A stretch of 5,165 bases of DNA, from the NCBI GenBank assembly GCA_040004225.1, contig JBDUBI010000007.1:1-5165 (forward strand). The letters run 5' to 3'. The stretch is from JALYUA01 sp040004225. GTDB lineage: Bacteria; Acidobacteriota; Thermoanaerobaculia; UBA5066; Gp7-AA6. The notes beneath the pieces were generated by a model. It was not told the origin of the DNA and did not search any database. It worked only from the letters and a program-made list of their open reading frames with translations. Positions 1 through 5,128 of the stretch are shown piece after piece (the first letter of the stretch is position 1; each line of letters starts with the position of its first letter). Position numbers and translations under genes: made by a program.

Positions 1-24
1 TCTAACCAACTGAACTACGACCCC
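1..24 (-). tRNA. tRNA gene, 5' part only, probably tRNA-Asp
   Basis: Read on the minus strand, this edge gives an acceptor-stem half GGGGTCG, then T8-A9, then a D-arm beginning GTTCAGTTGGTTAGA. That is the conserved layout of a tRNA 5' half, with G18-G19 and A21 in place. The anticodon, variable and T arms lie outside the window, so the identity cannot be read directly. The 5' half matches my recollection of bacterial tRNA-Asp(GTC) genes that begin GGGGTCGTAGTTCAG, which is why Asp is preferred. Other tRNAs that share a GTTC/GAAC D stem remain possible. The mature 5' end is placed at position 24, seven bases before T8. Confidence 0.85.
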
Positions 25-41
25 GCAGTCGAAGAGCGCGA

Positions 42-71
42 ATCATACACAGGTCGGGGCCGCCCTGCTAC
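42..71 (-). promoter_or_regulatory. Probable sigma70 promoter of the tRNA gene
   Basis: On the minus strand a TATGAT hexamer (positions 47 to 42) matches the -10 consensus at five of six bases. It lies 17 bases before the tRNA 5' end, which would leave a short leader of about ten bases. An 18-base spacer separates it from a weak -35 candidate, GTAGCA (71 to 66). The bases just after the -10 read TCGCGC, a GC-rich discriminator of the kind found at stable-RNA promoters under stringent control. The -10 position is well supported. The -35 and the stringent regulation are inferences. Confidence 0.45.
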
Positions 72-344
72 ACTCGCCGGCTTCGGAAACCTGTCGCATG
101 GCCGCTTCCGTCAGACGGCGCGGACGATGACGCCGACCTCGGGGGCCCCACGCCTGGATCCAGCTCGCGGGCGAACGTCTCCGGCAGCAAGACTCTTGAT
201 GTCCGGCTCGGGCCTCCCTTCCCGACGCCGTAGTTTCGACTGCCCCGGAGGGGGCGCGTTTTCGATGCGGCGAAGATCGGCCGGCTCGCAACAGTCCTGT
301 GAATTCAACGGCAGCTCCCGAGCCGGTCGTGAGAACCTTTCGCC
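72..344. other. Gene-poor spacer between tRNA and permease
   Basis: No convincing gene lies here. The open frames on either strand encode Arg/Pro/Ser-rich low-complexity peptides typical of chance frames in GC-rich DNA, with no recognisable domain. In the permease frame there are stops at 300-302 and 330-332, so the permease cannot begin upstream of 333. A 10-base palindrome CTGGATCCAG lies at 154-163. I see no clear -35/-10 pair for the permease, although its promoter should lie in this stretch. Confidence 0.4.
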
Positions 345-1757
345 GTGCGCGCAGATCCGCTGAAGGAAGACGCCCCTCTCGAGCGGGCGCTTTCGACGAC
401 GGACGCCGTTCTCGTGACGCTCGGCGCAACCCTCGGGACGGGCATTTTCCTGACGACTTCGGAGATCGCGAGAGCGGTGCCGGACCCCCGCGGCATCCTC
501 ATTCTCTGGGCGGGCGGCGGCCTTCTCGCGCTCGCCGGAGCGCTCACCTATGCGGAGCTCGGAGCGATGTTTCCGAAGGTGGGCGGTCAGTACCGATACC
601 TGAAGGAGGCGTACGGGCCGCTCTTCGGCTTTCTCTACGGCTGGGGGTCGTTCTTCGTCATGATGACGGGCGGCATCGCCGTGCTCGCCGTCGGCTTCGG
701 CGAGTACCTGGGGGCGTTTCTCCCGTACTTCTCGAGCGCGCACCGCCTCTGGACCATCCCCCTCGGCCCGATCGCATGGACCGCGACCGGCGCCCAGCTT
801 GCCGGCGCGATCGCGATCGCGGGATTGACCGCGATCAATTACACCGGCGTGCGCGCCGGCACCCGGTTTCAAAACGCCATCACGGCGGCGAAGGTCGGCT
901 CACTCGTGCTGCTCGGCGTCGTCGGCATTTTTCTCCCGGCGCGGGTCGGAGCGTTCCCGCACACCGGATCTCTCTTTCCGACAGGGTTCGCCGCGGCGGG
1001 CGTCGGGATGATCGCGGTCCTCTGGACGTACGACGGCTGGTACGGCGCCACTTTCCTCGCGGGAGAGATGCGGCGCCCCGAGAAGTCGCTCCCGGTCGGG
1101 CTGATCGCCGGGACATCGGCGGTCACAGGGATCTATCTCCTGGTCAACATCGTCTACGTGCGGGCGCTGCCCGTTTCGAAGCTGTCGACCACCCCTCGAG
1201 TGGCGGAGGCGGCCGCGCTCGCGCTGTTCGGCCCCGGCGGCGGGCGCCTGATCACGACCCTGGTGCTCGTCTCGATCTTCGGGTGCCTCGCGACGACGGT
1301 CCTGTACTGCGCCCGCATTTATCTGCCCATGTCCCGGGACGGCCTCTTCTTCGCGGCGTTCGGCCGGATCCACCCGACGCACCACACCCCGGGCGCCAGT
1401 CTCCTCGCGCAGGGCGCCTGGGGGATCGCCCTGGCGTTTTCGGGCACGTACGAGCAGCTCTACACCTACGTGACCTTCGCGATCTTTCTCTTCCACGCGG
1501 TGACGGGCATCGCGGTCATCGTCCTCCGGCGGCGGCGGCCGGATCAGCCGCGGCCCTTCCGGACGCCCGGCTATCCCTGGATCCCGCTCGCCTTCGTCGC
1601 GGTCTGTCTCGTCTTCGTCGGCAACACGCTGCGCGAGAAGCCCGTCGAGTCCCTGATCGGGCTCGGCATCCTCCTCGCGGGACTGCCGGCTTACCTGTGG
1701 TGGCGCCGCGAAGCGGTGGGGGAGGCCCGAGTCTCCCAGGCGAATCGTCGCCTCTGA
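345..1757 (+). CDS. Amino-acid permease, APC superfamily (LAT-like)
   Basis: The product is a 470-residue inner-membrane protein expected to move amino acids by symport or exchange. The evidence is the family signature GATLGTGIF at 27-35 (the unwound TM1 substrate-binding loop), the block AELGAMFPKVGGQYRYLKEA at 70-89, and WTYDGW at 227-232 followed by E241 and a Lys-Ser-Leu-Pro. A C-terminal RPFRTPGYPWIP at 403-414 precedes the last helices. Hydrophobic stretches are compatible with the usual 12 helices, and the length is typical. These motifs resemble the LAT/YkbA-SteT branch (serine/threonine, neutral or cationic amino-acid exchangers), but the substrate cannot be assigned from sequence alone. 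The start is GTG at 345, the only ATG/GTG/TTG start after the in-frame TGA at 330; only a weak GAG-type ribosome binding site precedes it. The gene ends with TGA. Confidence 0.92.
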   Translation: MRADPLKEDAPLERALSTTDAVLVTLGATLGTGIFLTTSEIARAVPDPRGILILWAGGGLLALAGALTYAELGAMFPKVGGQYRYLKEAYGPLFGFLYGWGSFFVMMTGGIAVLAVGFGEYLGAFLPYFSSAHRLWTIPLGPIAWTATGAQLAGAIAIAGLTAINYTGVRAGTRFQNAITAAKVGSLVLLGVVGIFLPARVGAFPHTGSLFPTGFAAAGVGMIAVLWTYDGWYGATFLAGEMRRPEKSLPVGLIAGTSAVTGIYLLVNIVYVRALPVSKLSTTPRVAEAAALALFGPGGGRLITTLVLVSIFGCLATTVLYCARIYLPMSRDGLFFAAFGRIHPTHHTPGASLLAQGAWGIALAFSGTYEQLYTYVTFAIFLFHAVTGIAVIVLRRRRPDQPRPFRTPGYPWIPLAFVAVCLVFVGNTLREKPVESLIGLGILLAGLPAYLWWRREAVGEARVSQANRRL

Positions 1758-1804
1758 AGACGGCGCGAAGGTCCACGGAAGCCACGGGGGCGTGGAAAAA
1801 CGAG

Positions 1805-1843
1805 CCTCCGGAGGGGCTGAAGACTCGCGTGATATTCTGTAAT
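1805..1843 (+). promoter_or_regulatory. Possible promoter region before the zinc-ribbon gene
   Basis: This is the most AT-rich spot of the intergenic region. It holds TGATATTCT (1830-1838), which reads as an extended -10 (TG-n-TATTCT), overlapping TGTAAT (1838-1843), which matches the -10 consensus at five of six bases. No good -35 is seen. CTGAAG at 1817-1822 is a weak candidate. A perfect 10-base palindrome CCTCCGGAGG sits immediately upstream at 1805-1814 and could be an operator, or chance in GC-rich DNA. A start site near 1845-1850 would leave a leader of about 70 bases before the ATG at 1916. Confidence 0.3.
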
Positions 1844-1915
1844 TCTCCGATTCGGGCCGGGGAGCGGGCACTGGGGCCTCCTCCGCCGGTCTTCGGCGAG
1901 AAAGCGGGGCGCACC

Positions 1916-2110
1916 ATGGTCGAATACTTCATGAGGACATGGTTCTGCAGGCACTGCGGTCGGTCGAACACGACCCCCGTCGCTCTCGACGGACGGGTCA
2001 CGTGCGAGTTCTGCAAAGACGTCATCCGAATCCAGCCGAGCCGAGATCGTGGAGGCGAGACCGCAAGCCAGCTCTCACGCGTCGGGCCGACGAACCCGAC
2101 CGGGGCGTAA
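1916..2110 (+). CDS. Small zinc-ribbon protein, 64 residues
   Basis: The product is a short cytoplasmic-type protein with two CxxC knuckles, C11/C14 and C30/C33, separated by 15 residues. This is the spacing of a rubredoxin-like zinc ribbon that would bind one metal ion. The sequence around the knuckles is well formed (WFCRHCGRSN, then VTCEFCKDV). The last 25 residues are polar and low in hydrophobic content, probably disordered. It has no signal peptide or other domain, and I do not recognise a named family. ATG at 1916 is chosen; ATG at 1931 (MRTWFCRHC) is a credible alternative. Neither has a strong ribosome binding site, the best being AGCGGGG just before the first. The gene follows the permease by about 160 bases and probably has its own promoter. 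Paired hairpins follow its TAA stop. Confidence 0.7.
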   Translation: MVEYFMRTWFCRHCGRSNTTPVALDGRVTCEFCKDVIRIQPSRDRGGETASQLSRVGPTNPTGA

Positions 2111-2130
2111 GGCCGGGCCTCCTTCCTCGA

Positions 2131-2185
2131 CCGGCGACTCCCGTCTGCGCGCGAGTCGCCGGTCCCTGACCCCCGTCGGGGTCTT
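2131..2185 (+). terminator. Tandem hairpins after the zinc-ribbon gene, likely terminator region
   Basis: The first hairpin has a perfect 10-base stem, CCGGCGACTC (2131-2140) pairing with GAGTCGCCGG (2153-2162), and a 12-base loop. The second has a 6-base stem, GACCCC (2168-2173) with GGGGTC (2178-2183), a CGTC tetraloop, and the short pyrimidine run TTCCC after it. They begin 20 bases after the TAA stop of the zinc-ribbon gene and precede the separate DUF1259 gene. There is no proper U-tract, so they may be weak intrinsic terminators or RNA 3'-end stabilisers. Confidence 0.5.
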
Positions 2186-2340
2186 CCCGCCCCGTTCCAT
2201 TTCTCCCGCTCGTCTGGTCAACCGCCTCGCCTCCAGAGTCACGAACCGGCAGCAGACTCTTCCTGAAAACGGATCGACGATTTCAATTCTCCCGGAGGGG
2301 CGGCCCGATCCGGCAGTGGGGGACGACGATCTCGCCTCCC

Positions 2341-2346
2341 AAGGAG
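2341..2346 (+). promoter_or_regulatory. Strong ribosome binding site of the DUF1259 gene
   Basis: AAGGAG lies six bases before ATG 2353. It is one of the two clear Shine-Dalgarno sequences in the window and it fixes the start, including the signal peptide. Confidence 0.8.
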
Positions 2347-2352
2347 TTCCCC

Positions 2353-3237
2353 ATGAAATCCGCTCTTCTCACCGGCGTTCTCCTTCTTCAGGGCATCCCG
2401 ACACAAACCGCCTCCTCGCCCTCGCCCTGGCTGGAGGTGGATCGCGTCCTCGATCAGCCGGGAAAAGAGCAGCCGGGAGGCGTGCATCGTTTTTCGTGGC
2501 CGCGGACGGACCTCAAAGTCCTGGTCGACGGCGTCACCCTCGAGCCGGCGCTGGCACTGGGCTCCTGGGCCGCGTTTGGAAGGATGGGTGGCGAAGCGCA
2601 AGTCATGGGCGATCTGGTGCTGACCGGCGCCGAGGTGGCCCCGGTCGTCGGCGCCCTCCAGGACGGCGGCTTCGAGATCCTCGCGATTCACAATCACCTG
2701 ATCAACGAAGTCCCCCGCCTCCTGTACGTCCACTATGACGGGCGGGGCGATGCGCGGAAGCTCGCGCAGGTCCTGAAAGCCGCGCTCGGAAGATCCGCCA
2801 CCCCTCTCGCTCCGCGTCCTGTCGCGGGGCCGCCTAAGACCTCACCCGAGCAGGAACGGCTGTTCGCCGCGCTGACCCAATCCGTCGGACGCAAGGGAAC
2901 CGTAGCGGGGCGCGTGCTCGCGTTCGGCATCCCCCGGGCGGAAACCATCCGCGACGGTGGGATGGACGTTTCGCCCGCGATGGGCATGGCGATCGCCGTC
3001 AACTTTCAGGCGGCGGGCGACCGCGTCGCGACCACCGGGGATTTCGTCCTGGTGGCGGATGAAGTGAATCCCGTCATGCGGGAGCTGCGCGCCCACGGGA
3101 TCGAGCCGACGGCGCTGCACTCGCACATGCTCCGAGAGACTCCTCGTCTCTTCTTTCTGCATTTCTGGGGAGTCGACACACCCGAAAAAATCGGTGCGGG
3201 GATTCGCGCGGCGCTGGCGAAGGTCGCGACGAAGTAG
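2353..3237 (+). CDS. Secreted DUF1259 (LppY/LpqO family) protein
   Basis: The 294-residue product belongs to the DUF1259 family, whose mycobacterial members are called LppY and LpqO; its biochemical role is unknown. Residues 1 to about 20 look like a Sec signal peptide (Lys2, a Leu-rich core, and an Ala/Ser region near 20-22). There is no lipobox Cys, so this is a secreted or periplasmic protein, not a lipoprotein. The mature part is an internal duplication, about residues 29-145 and 170-288. Each half has a beta-rich segment ending in an HxH motif: AIHNHLINEVPRL at 111-123 and ALHSHMLRETPRL at 254-266. A further His sits a few residues later (H127, H270). These conserved His residues suggest metal or ligand binding, which is inference. 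The start is secure: AAGGAG at 2341-2346 lies six bases before the ATG. No clear promoter is seen in the upstream 170 bases. The gene converges on the minus-strand genes. Confidence 0.88.
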   Translation: MKSALLTGVLLLQGIPTQTASSPSPWLEVDRVLDQPGKEQPGGVHRFSWPRTDLKVLVDGVTLEPALALGSWAAFGRMGGEAQVMGDLVLTGAEVAPVVGALQDGGFEILAIHNHLINEVPRLLYVHYDGRGDARKLAQVLKAALGRSATPLAPRPVAGPPKTSPEQERLFAALTQSVGRKGTVAGRVLAFGIPRAETIRDGGMDVSPAMGMAIAVNFQAAGDRVATTGDFVLVADEVNPVMRELRAHGIEPTALHSHMLRETPRLFFLHFWGVDTPEKIGAGIRAALAKVATK

Positions 3238-3242
3238 AGGCG

Positions 3243-3280
3243 GGCCCGATCAGCGGCCGCGAGCGCGAGAGAATCGGGCC
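3243..3280. repeat. Inverted repeat at the junction of convergent genes
   Basis: GGCCCGAT (3243-3250) and ATCGGGCC (3273-3280) form a perfect 8-base stem around a 22-base GC-rich loop that itself contains the palindrome GCGGCCGC. It starts five bases after the stop of the DUF1259 gene and covers the last codons of the minus-strand small gene. It could help end transcription from the left. There is no T-run, and the large loop makes terminator function uncertain. Confidence 0.35.
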
Positions 3281-3540
3281 GCGAACGACGGAGCCTGGAA
3301 AGAAATTACCGCCCGGGAAGCGGGAGGTCCGCTCCGAACCCGCGGCGCGCGGCGGACCACCTCTTTGAACTGCTCGCAATTGGTGATGCGCCGCCGCGCC
3401 CTCTCGGCCTCCTCGGCATCCGACCCGGCGCAGCGCGTCAGCGCCTCCTGCGCGCTCGCCGCGTGCGCGTCGTAGTGCTCTCGCAGGTGCGGTTCGAAGT
3501 GGCCGCAGACGCGGCATCGGCGGGGAGCGGTGTCTGCCAT
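3250..3540 (-). CDS. Small Cys/His-rich hypothetical protein, possible zinc finger
   Basis: The product is 96 residues of unrecognised family. The N-terminal part carries CRVCGHFEPHLREHYDAH (residues 9-26), with C9 and C12 as a CxxC knuckle and H14, H18, H22 and H26 behind it. CX2C-X9-HX3H is a plausible zinc-finger arrangement, slightly shorter than the classical C2H2 spacing. Further cysteines are C37 and C55. Residues 27-66 are Ala/Glu/Arg-rich and probably helical. The ATG at 3540 is chosen because the conserved-looking part starts there; the upstream sequence offers only a weak GGGA. It lies 32 bases downstream of the FGE-like gene on the same strand and may be cotranscribed with it. From about residue 67 the codons lose their G/C third-position bias, so the tail may be unconstrained or the result of a frameshift. 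It is a real gene with moderate confidence. Confidence 0.55.
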   Translation of the reverse strand: MADTAPRRCRVCGHFEPHLREHYDAHAASAQEALTRCAGSDAEEAERARRRITNCEQFKEVVRRAPRVRSGPPASRAVISFQAPSFAARFSRARGR

Positions 3541-3572
3541 GTTCCCGCGAGCCAACGCACGAAAGGTGCCAT

Positions 3573-4259
3573 CTAGGACCCCGCCGGTACCGGTGCCGGG
3601 TGTTCCTCCCGAAGGACTCGAAACCCGTAGTCCGAATAGCGAAACGCGGGCGGGAGACTGCTGCGTGCGGAGGGCGCCGACCAGCGGATGCGGTGGCGCC
3701 ACGAACCTCCGCGGCTCGCCCGTCGCGGCAGCGCCGCTCCGGCCGGCGCGGCGGATGGAGCAGGGTCACGCCAGTCGAGGCACCACTCGTGGACGATCGT
3801 GCCGGGGTCCAGAACGCCGAACGCATTCGGGGTTCCGCATCCGACCCTCCAGGGACCGGCCAGAGGCCCCACCGGAATCTCTCCCGAAGGCAGCGTTTCG
3901 CCCCACGGCGTTTTCGGGTGCGGCACTCCCCCGGAAATGGCCCGCTCCCATTCGGCTTCCGACGGAAGGCGCCACCGGCCCGAGTCGATCGCCGTGAGCC
4001 AGGCACAATACGCTGAGGCGTCCTCCCACGTGACGCCGACGACGGGTTGCCCGGGGCCGCAAAATGCGAGGTCGCTCCACCAGGGAGGCGGGGCGGCCCC
4101 CCCGCCCGCCAGAAAGGGCGCATATTCGCCGTTGGTGACGGGCGTTCTTCCGATGCGAAACGGGGAGAGGGCCGCGCGCGAGGCGGCGGTGCTCCCGCTC
4201 GAGAGCGCGGACGCCGCGGGAATCAGAACCGTTACCGGAAACAGCTGCGGCCTCCGCAC
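3573..4259 (-). CDS. FGE/SUMF1-like (FGE-sulfatase domain) protein lacking catalytic cysteines
   Basis: The 228-residue product is almost entirely one formylglycine-generating-enzyme-type domain. In order: VTVLIPAASALSSG (9-22), matching the usual IPAGxFxMG opening in degraded form; FRIGRTPVTNGEY (34-46); PVVGVTWEDASAYCAWL (72-88); RLPSEAEWERA (97-107); PWG (118-120); NAFGVLDPGTIVHEW (145-159); SRGGSW (182-187); and YGFRVLRE (211-218). Genuine FGEs have two catalytic cysteines after the RGGS motif. Here that stretch (187-210) has none, and the usual GNVWEW reads TIVHEW. Sulfatase-activating activity is therefore unlikely. A structural, binding or EgtB/PvdO-like role is possible but unproven. 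No DinB or kinase domain is attached and no sulfatase is nearby. The N-terminal hydrophobic stretch fits the first domain strand better than a signal peptide. The start is GTG at 4259; the purine run GAGGGGGG upstream lies about 13 bases away, longer than usual. Confidence 0.87.
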   Translation of the reverse strand: MRRPQLFPVTVLIPAASALSSGSTAASRAALSPFRIGRTPVTNGEYAPFLAGGGAAPPPWWSDLAFCGPGQPVVGVTWEDASAYCAWLTAIDSGRWRLPSEAEWERAISGGVPHPKTPWGETLPSGEIPVGPLAGPWRVGCGTPNAFGVLDPGTIVHEWCLDWRDPAPSAAPAGAALPRRASRGGSWRHRIRWSAPSARSSLPPAFRYSDYGFRVLREEHPAPVPAGS

Positions 4260-4329
4260 TCGCCTGTAAGATCCCCCCTCTGAATTCTAGGCGCTCTCGA
4301 CTGCGAAATTGGCGTCGAAAGGCGGTCGC
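4260..4329. promoter_or_regulatory. Divergent intergenic region, shared promoter space
   Basis: About 70 bases separate the start of the FGE-like gene (minus strand) from the preferred start of the lipoprotein gene (plus strand). Any promoters of both must lie here or overlap the coding ends. On the minus strand TAGAAT (4289 to 4284) matches the -10 consensus at five of six bases, but it has no good -35 and would start transcription on top of the purine-rich site GAGGGGGG (4280 to 4273). The promoters are not resolved; only the divergent layout is certain. Confidence 0.3.
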
Positions 4330-4947
4330 TTGAACATCCGGAAGACGACGGTGTTTTCCCTGCTGATGGCACTTCTCGGGATCGGCTGCACGACCAGCAG
4401 CGGGTTTGATCCGATCGAAGTGGATCTCTCCGCGCGAAAGACGCCGGGCCCCGTCGCGACCGCCACCCCGGCACCGATGGCGACAGGCTCCCCGCGCGCT
4501 CCCACTCCGGCCGCAACCCCGGCCGAGCCCCGCCCGTCTGCGGCACCCGCATCGCCCATCGCCACCACGCCCGCTCCGACCGTGCGTCCGCCAACAAAGG
4601 TTGACGCGATTTCCCCCGTGACGCCCGAGTCTCTCGTCCGCTCGCGCATAGACGGTTACAACCGGCGGGACATCGAACGGTTGATGCGGGTCTACTCCGA
4701 GGACGCTCGGATTTACGACCCCCCGGACCATCTGCGCGATTCCGGCCAGGCTCGCATCCGGCAAGCGTACCTCCGCCGTTTTGCGGCGGCGCCCGACCTG
4801 AGACTCGCGGCGGAAGACTTCGGTTCGCAGGGCGCCTACGTCGTTTCCCGGGAAATCGAGTCGACGGCTGCCGGCCTGGGCTCCGCGATTCTCGTCATCT
4901 CCGAGATCCGAGATCAACGCATCGTCCGGGAGTGGATCCTCCGGTAA
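4330..4947 (+). CDS. Lipoprotein with Pro/Ala/Thr-rich linker and NTF2/SnoaL-like domain
   Basis: The 205-residue product starts with a lipoprotein-type signal (MNIRKTTVFSLLMALLGIGC). Cys20 is the likely lipidated residue, although the -3 residue is Gly, so the lipobox is imperfect. Residues 38-90 form a flexible linker rich in Pro, Ala and Thr, such as is used to hold a domain away from a membrane. Residues 100-205 look like an NTF2/SnoaL-type alpha+beta cone: a helix containing YNRRDIERLMRVYSEDA (110-126), then IYDPPD and paired strands ending VREWILR. Such domains serve as small-ligand pockets, enzymes or assembly modules; the ligand here is unknown. TTG at 4330 is preferred because AAAGG (4318-4322) lies seven bases before it and it yields a compact signal. 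TTG at 4309 would add seven residues. The gene is divergent from the FGE-like gene. Confidence 0.8.
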   Translation: MNIRKTTVFSLLMALLGIGCTTSSGFDPIEVDLSARKTPGPVATATPAPMATGSPRAPTPAATPAEPRPSAAPASPIATTPAPTVRPPTKVDAISPVTPESLVRSRIDGYNRRDIERLMRVYSEDARIYDPPDHLRDSGQARIRQAYLRRFAAAPDLRLAAEDFGSQGAYVVSREIESTAAGLGSAILVISEIRDQRIVREWILR

Positions 4948-5116
4948 GAAAAGAGGGAGCGCGCACACCGCGCGGATCCCGGCAGCAGGCCGCCGTACGA
5001 GCTCGGCCGCACCGCCGGCTTCCAGGTCCGACCACCCCAAATTGCAGCGCCTGGACTCCCGGACCGTCCCCCTTCGACCACCCCCGGCGGCCCGAGAGTT
5101 GCACCGCACGCCCGAC

Positions 5117-5123
5117 AAGGGGG
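5117..5123 (+). promoter_or_regulatory. Ribosome binding site of the right-edge gene
   Basis: AAGGGGG is placed five bases before ATG 5129. It supports the reality and the start of the truncated gene that follows. Confidence 0.6.
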
Positions 5124-5128
5124 CCTCG

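Noticed and set aside
1..344. tRNA-associated integration site or genomic island boundary
   Set aside because: Only the 5' part of the tRNA is in the window, and no integrase, direct repeat or compositional break is visible.
111..872. A 253-residue minus-strand open frame spanning the spacer and the permease start
   Set aside because: Highly charged low-complexity sequence antisense to the conserved permease; no plausible start signal or domain.
1782..1800. CCACG-GGGG-CGTGG hairpin followed by five A residues as a permease terminator
   Set aside because: The stem is only five bases and the tail is A, not T, on the coding strand, so it lacks the terminator pattern in either direction.
299..2110. 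A 603-residue plus-strand open frame covering most of the permease and the zinc-ribbon gene
   Set aside because: Its first 530 or so residues are Arg/Pro/Gly-rich shadow of the permease in another frame. Only the last 64 residues, from ATG 1916, look like a real protein.
2239..2733. A minus-strand open frame opposite the DUF1259 gene
   Set aside because: It mirrors the codon bias of the real plus-strand gene and shows no recognisable domain.
4183..4259. Signal peptide at the N-terminus of the FGE-like protein
   Set aside because: The hydrophobic residues 7-18 align with the first strand of the FGE domain (the IPAGxFxMG region), so they are better explained as part of the fold.
5029..5103. 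Repeated CGACCACCCC followed by TTGCA in the last intergenic region
   Set aside because: Two imperfect, differently spaced copies in C-rich DNA; too short to separate from chance.
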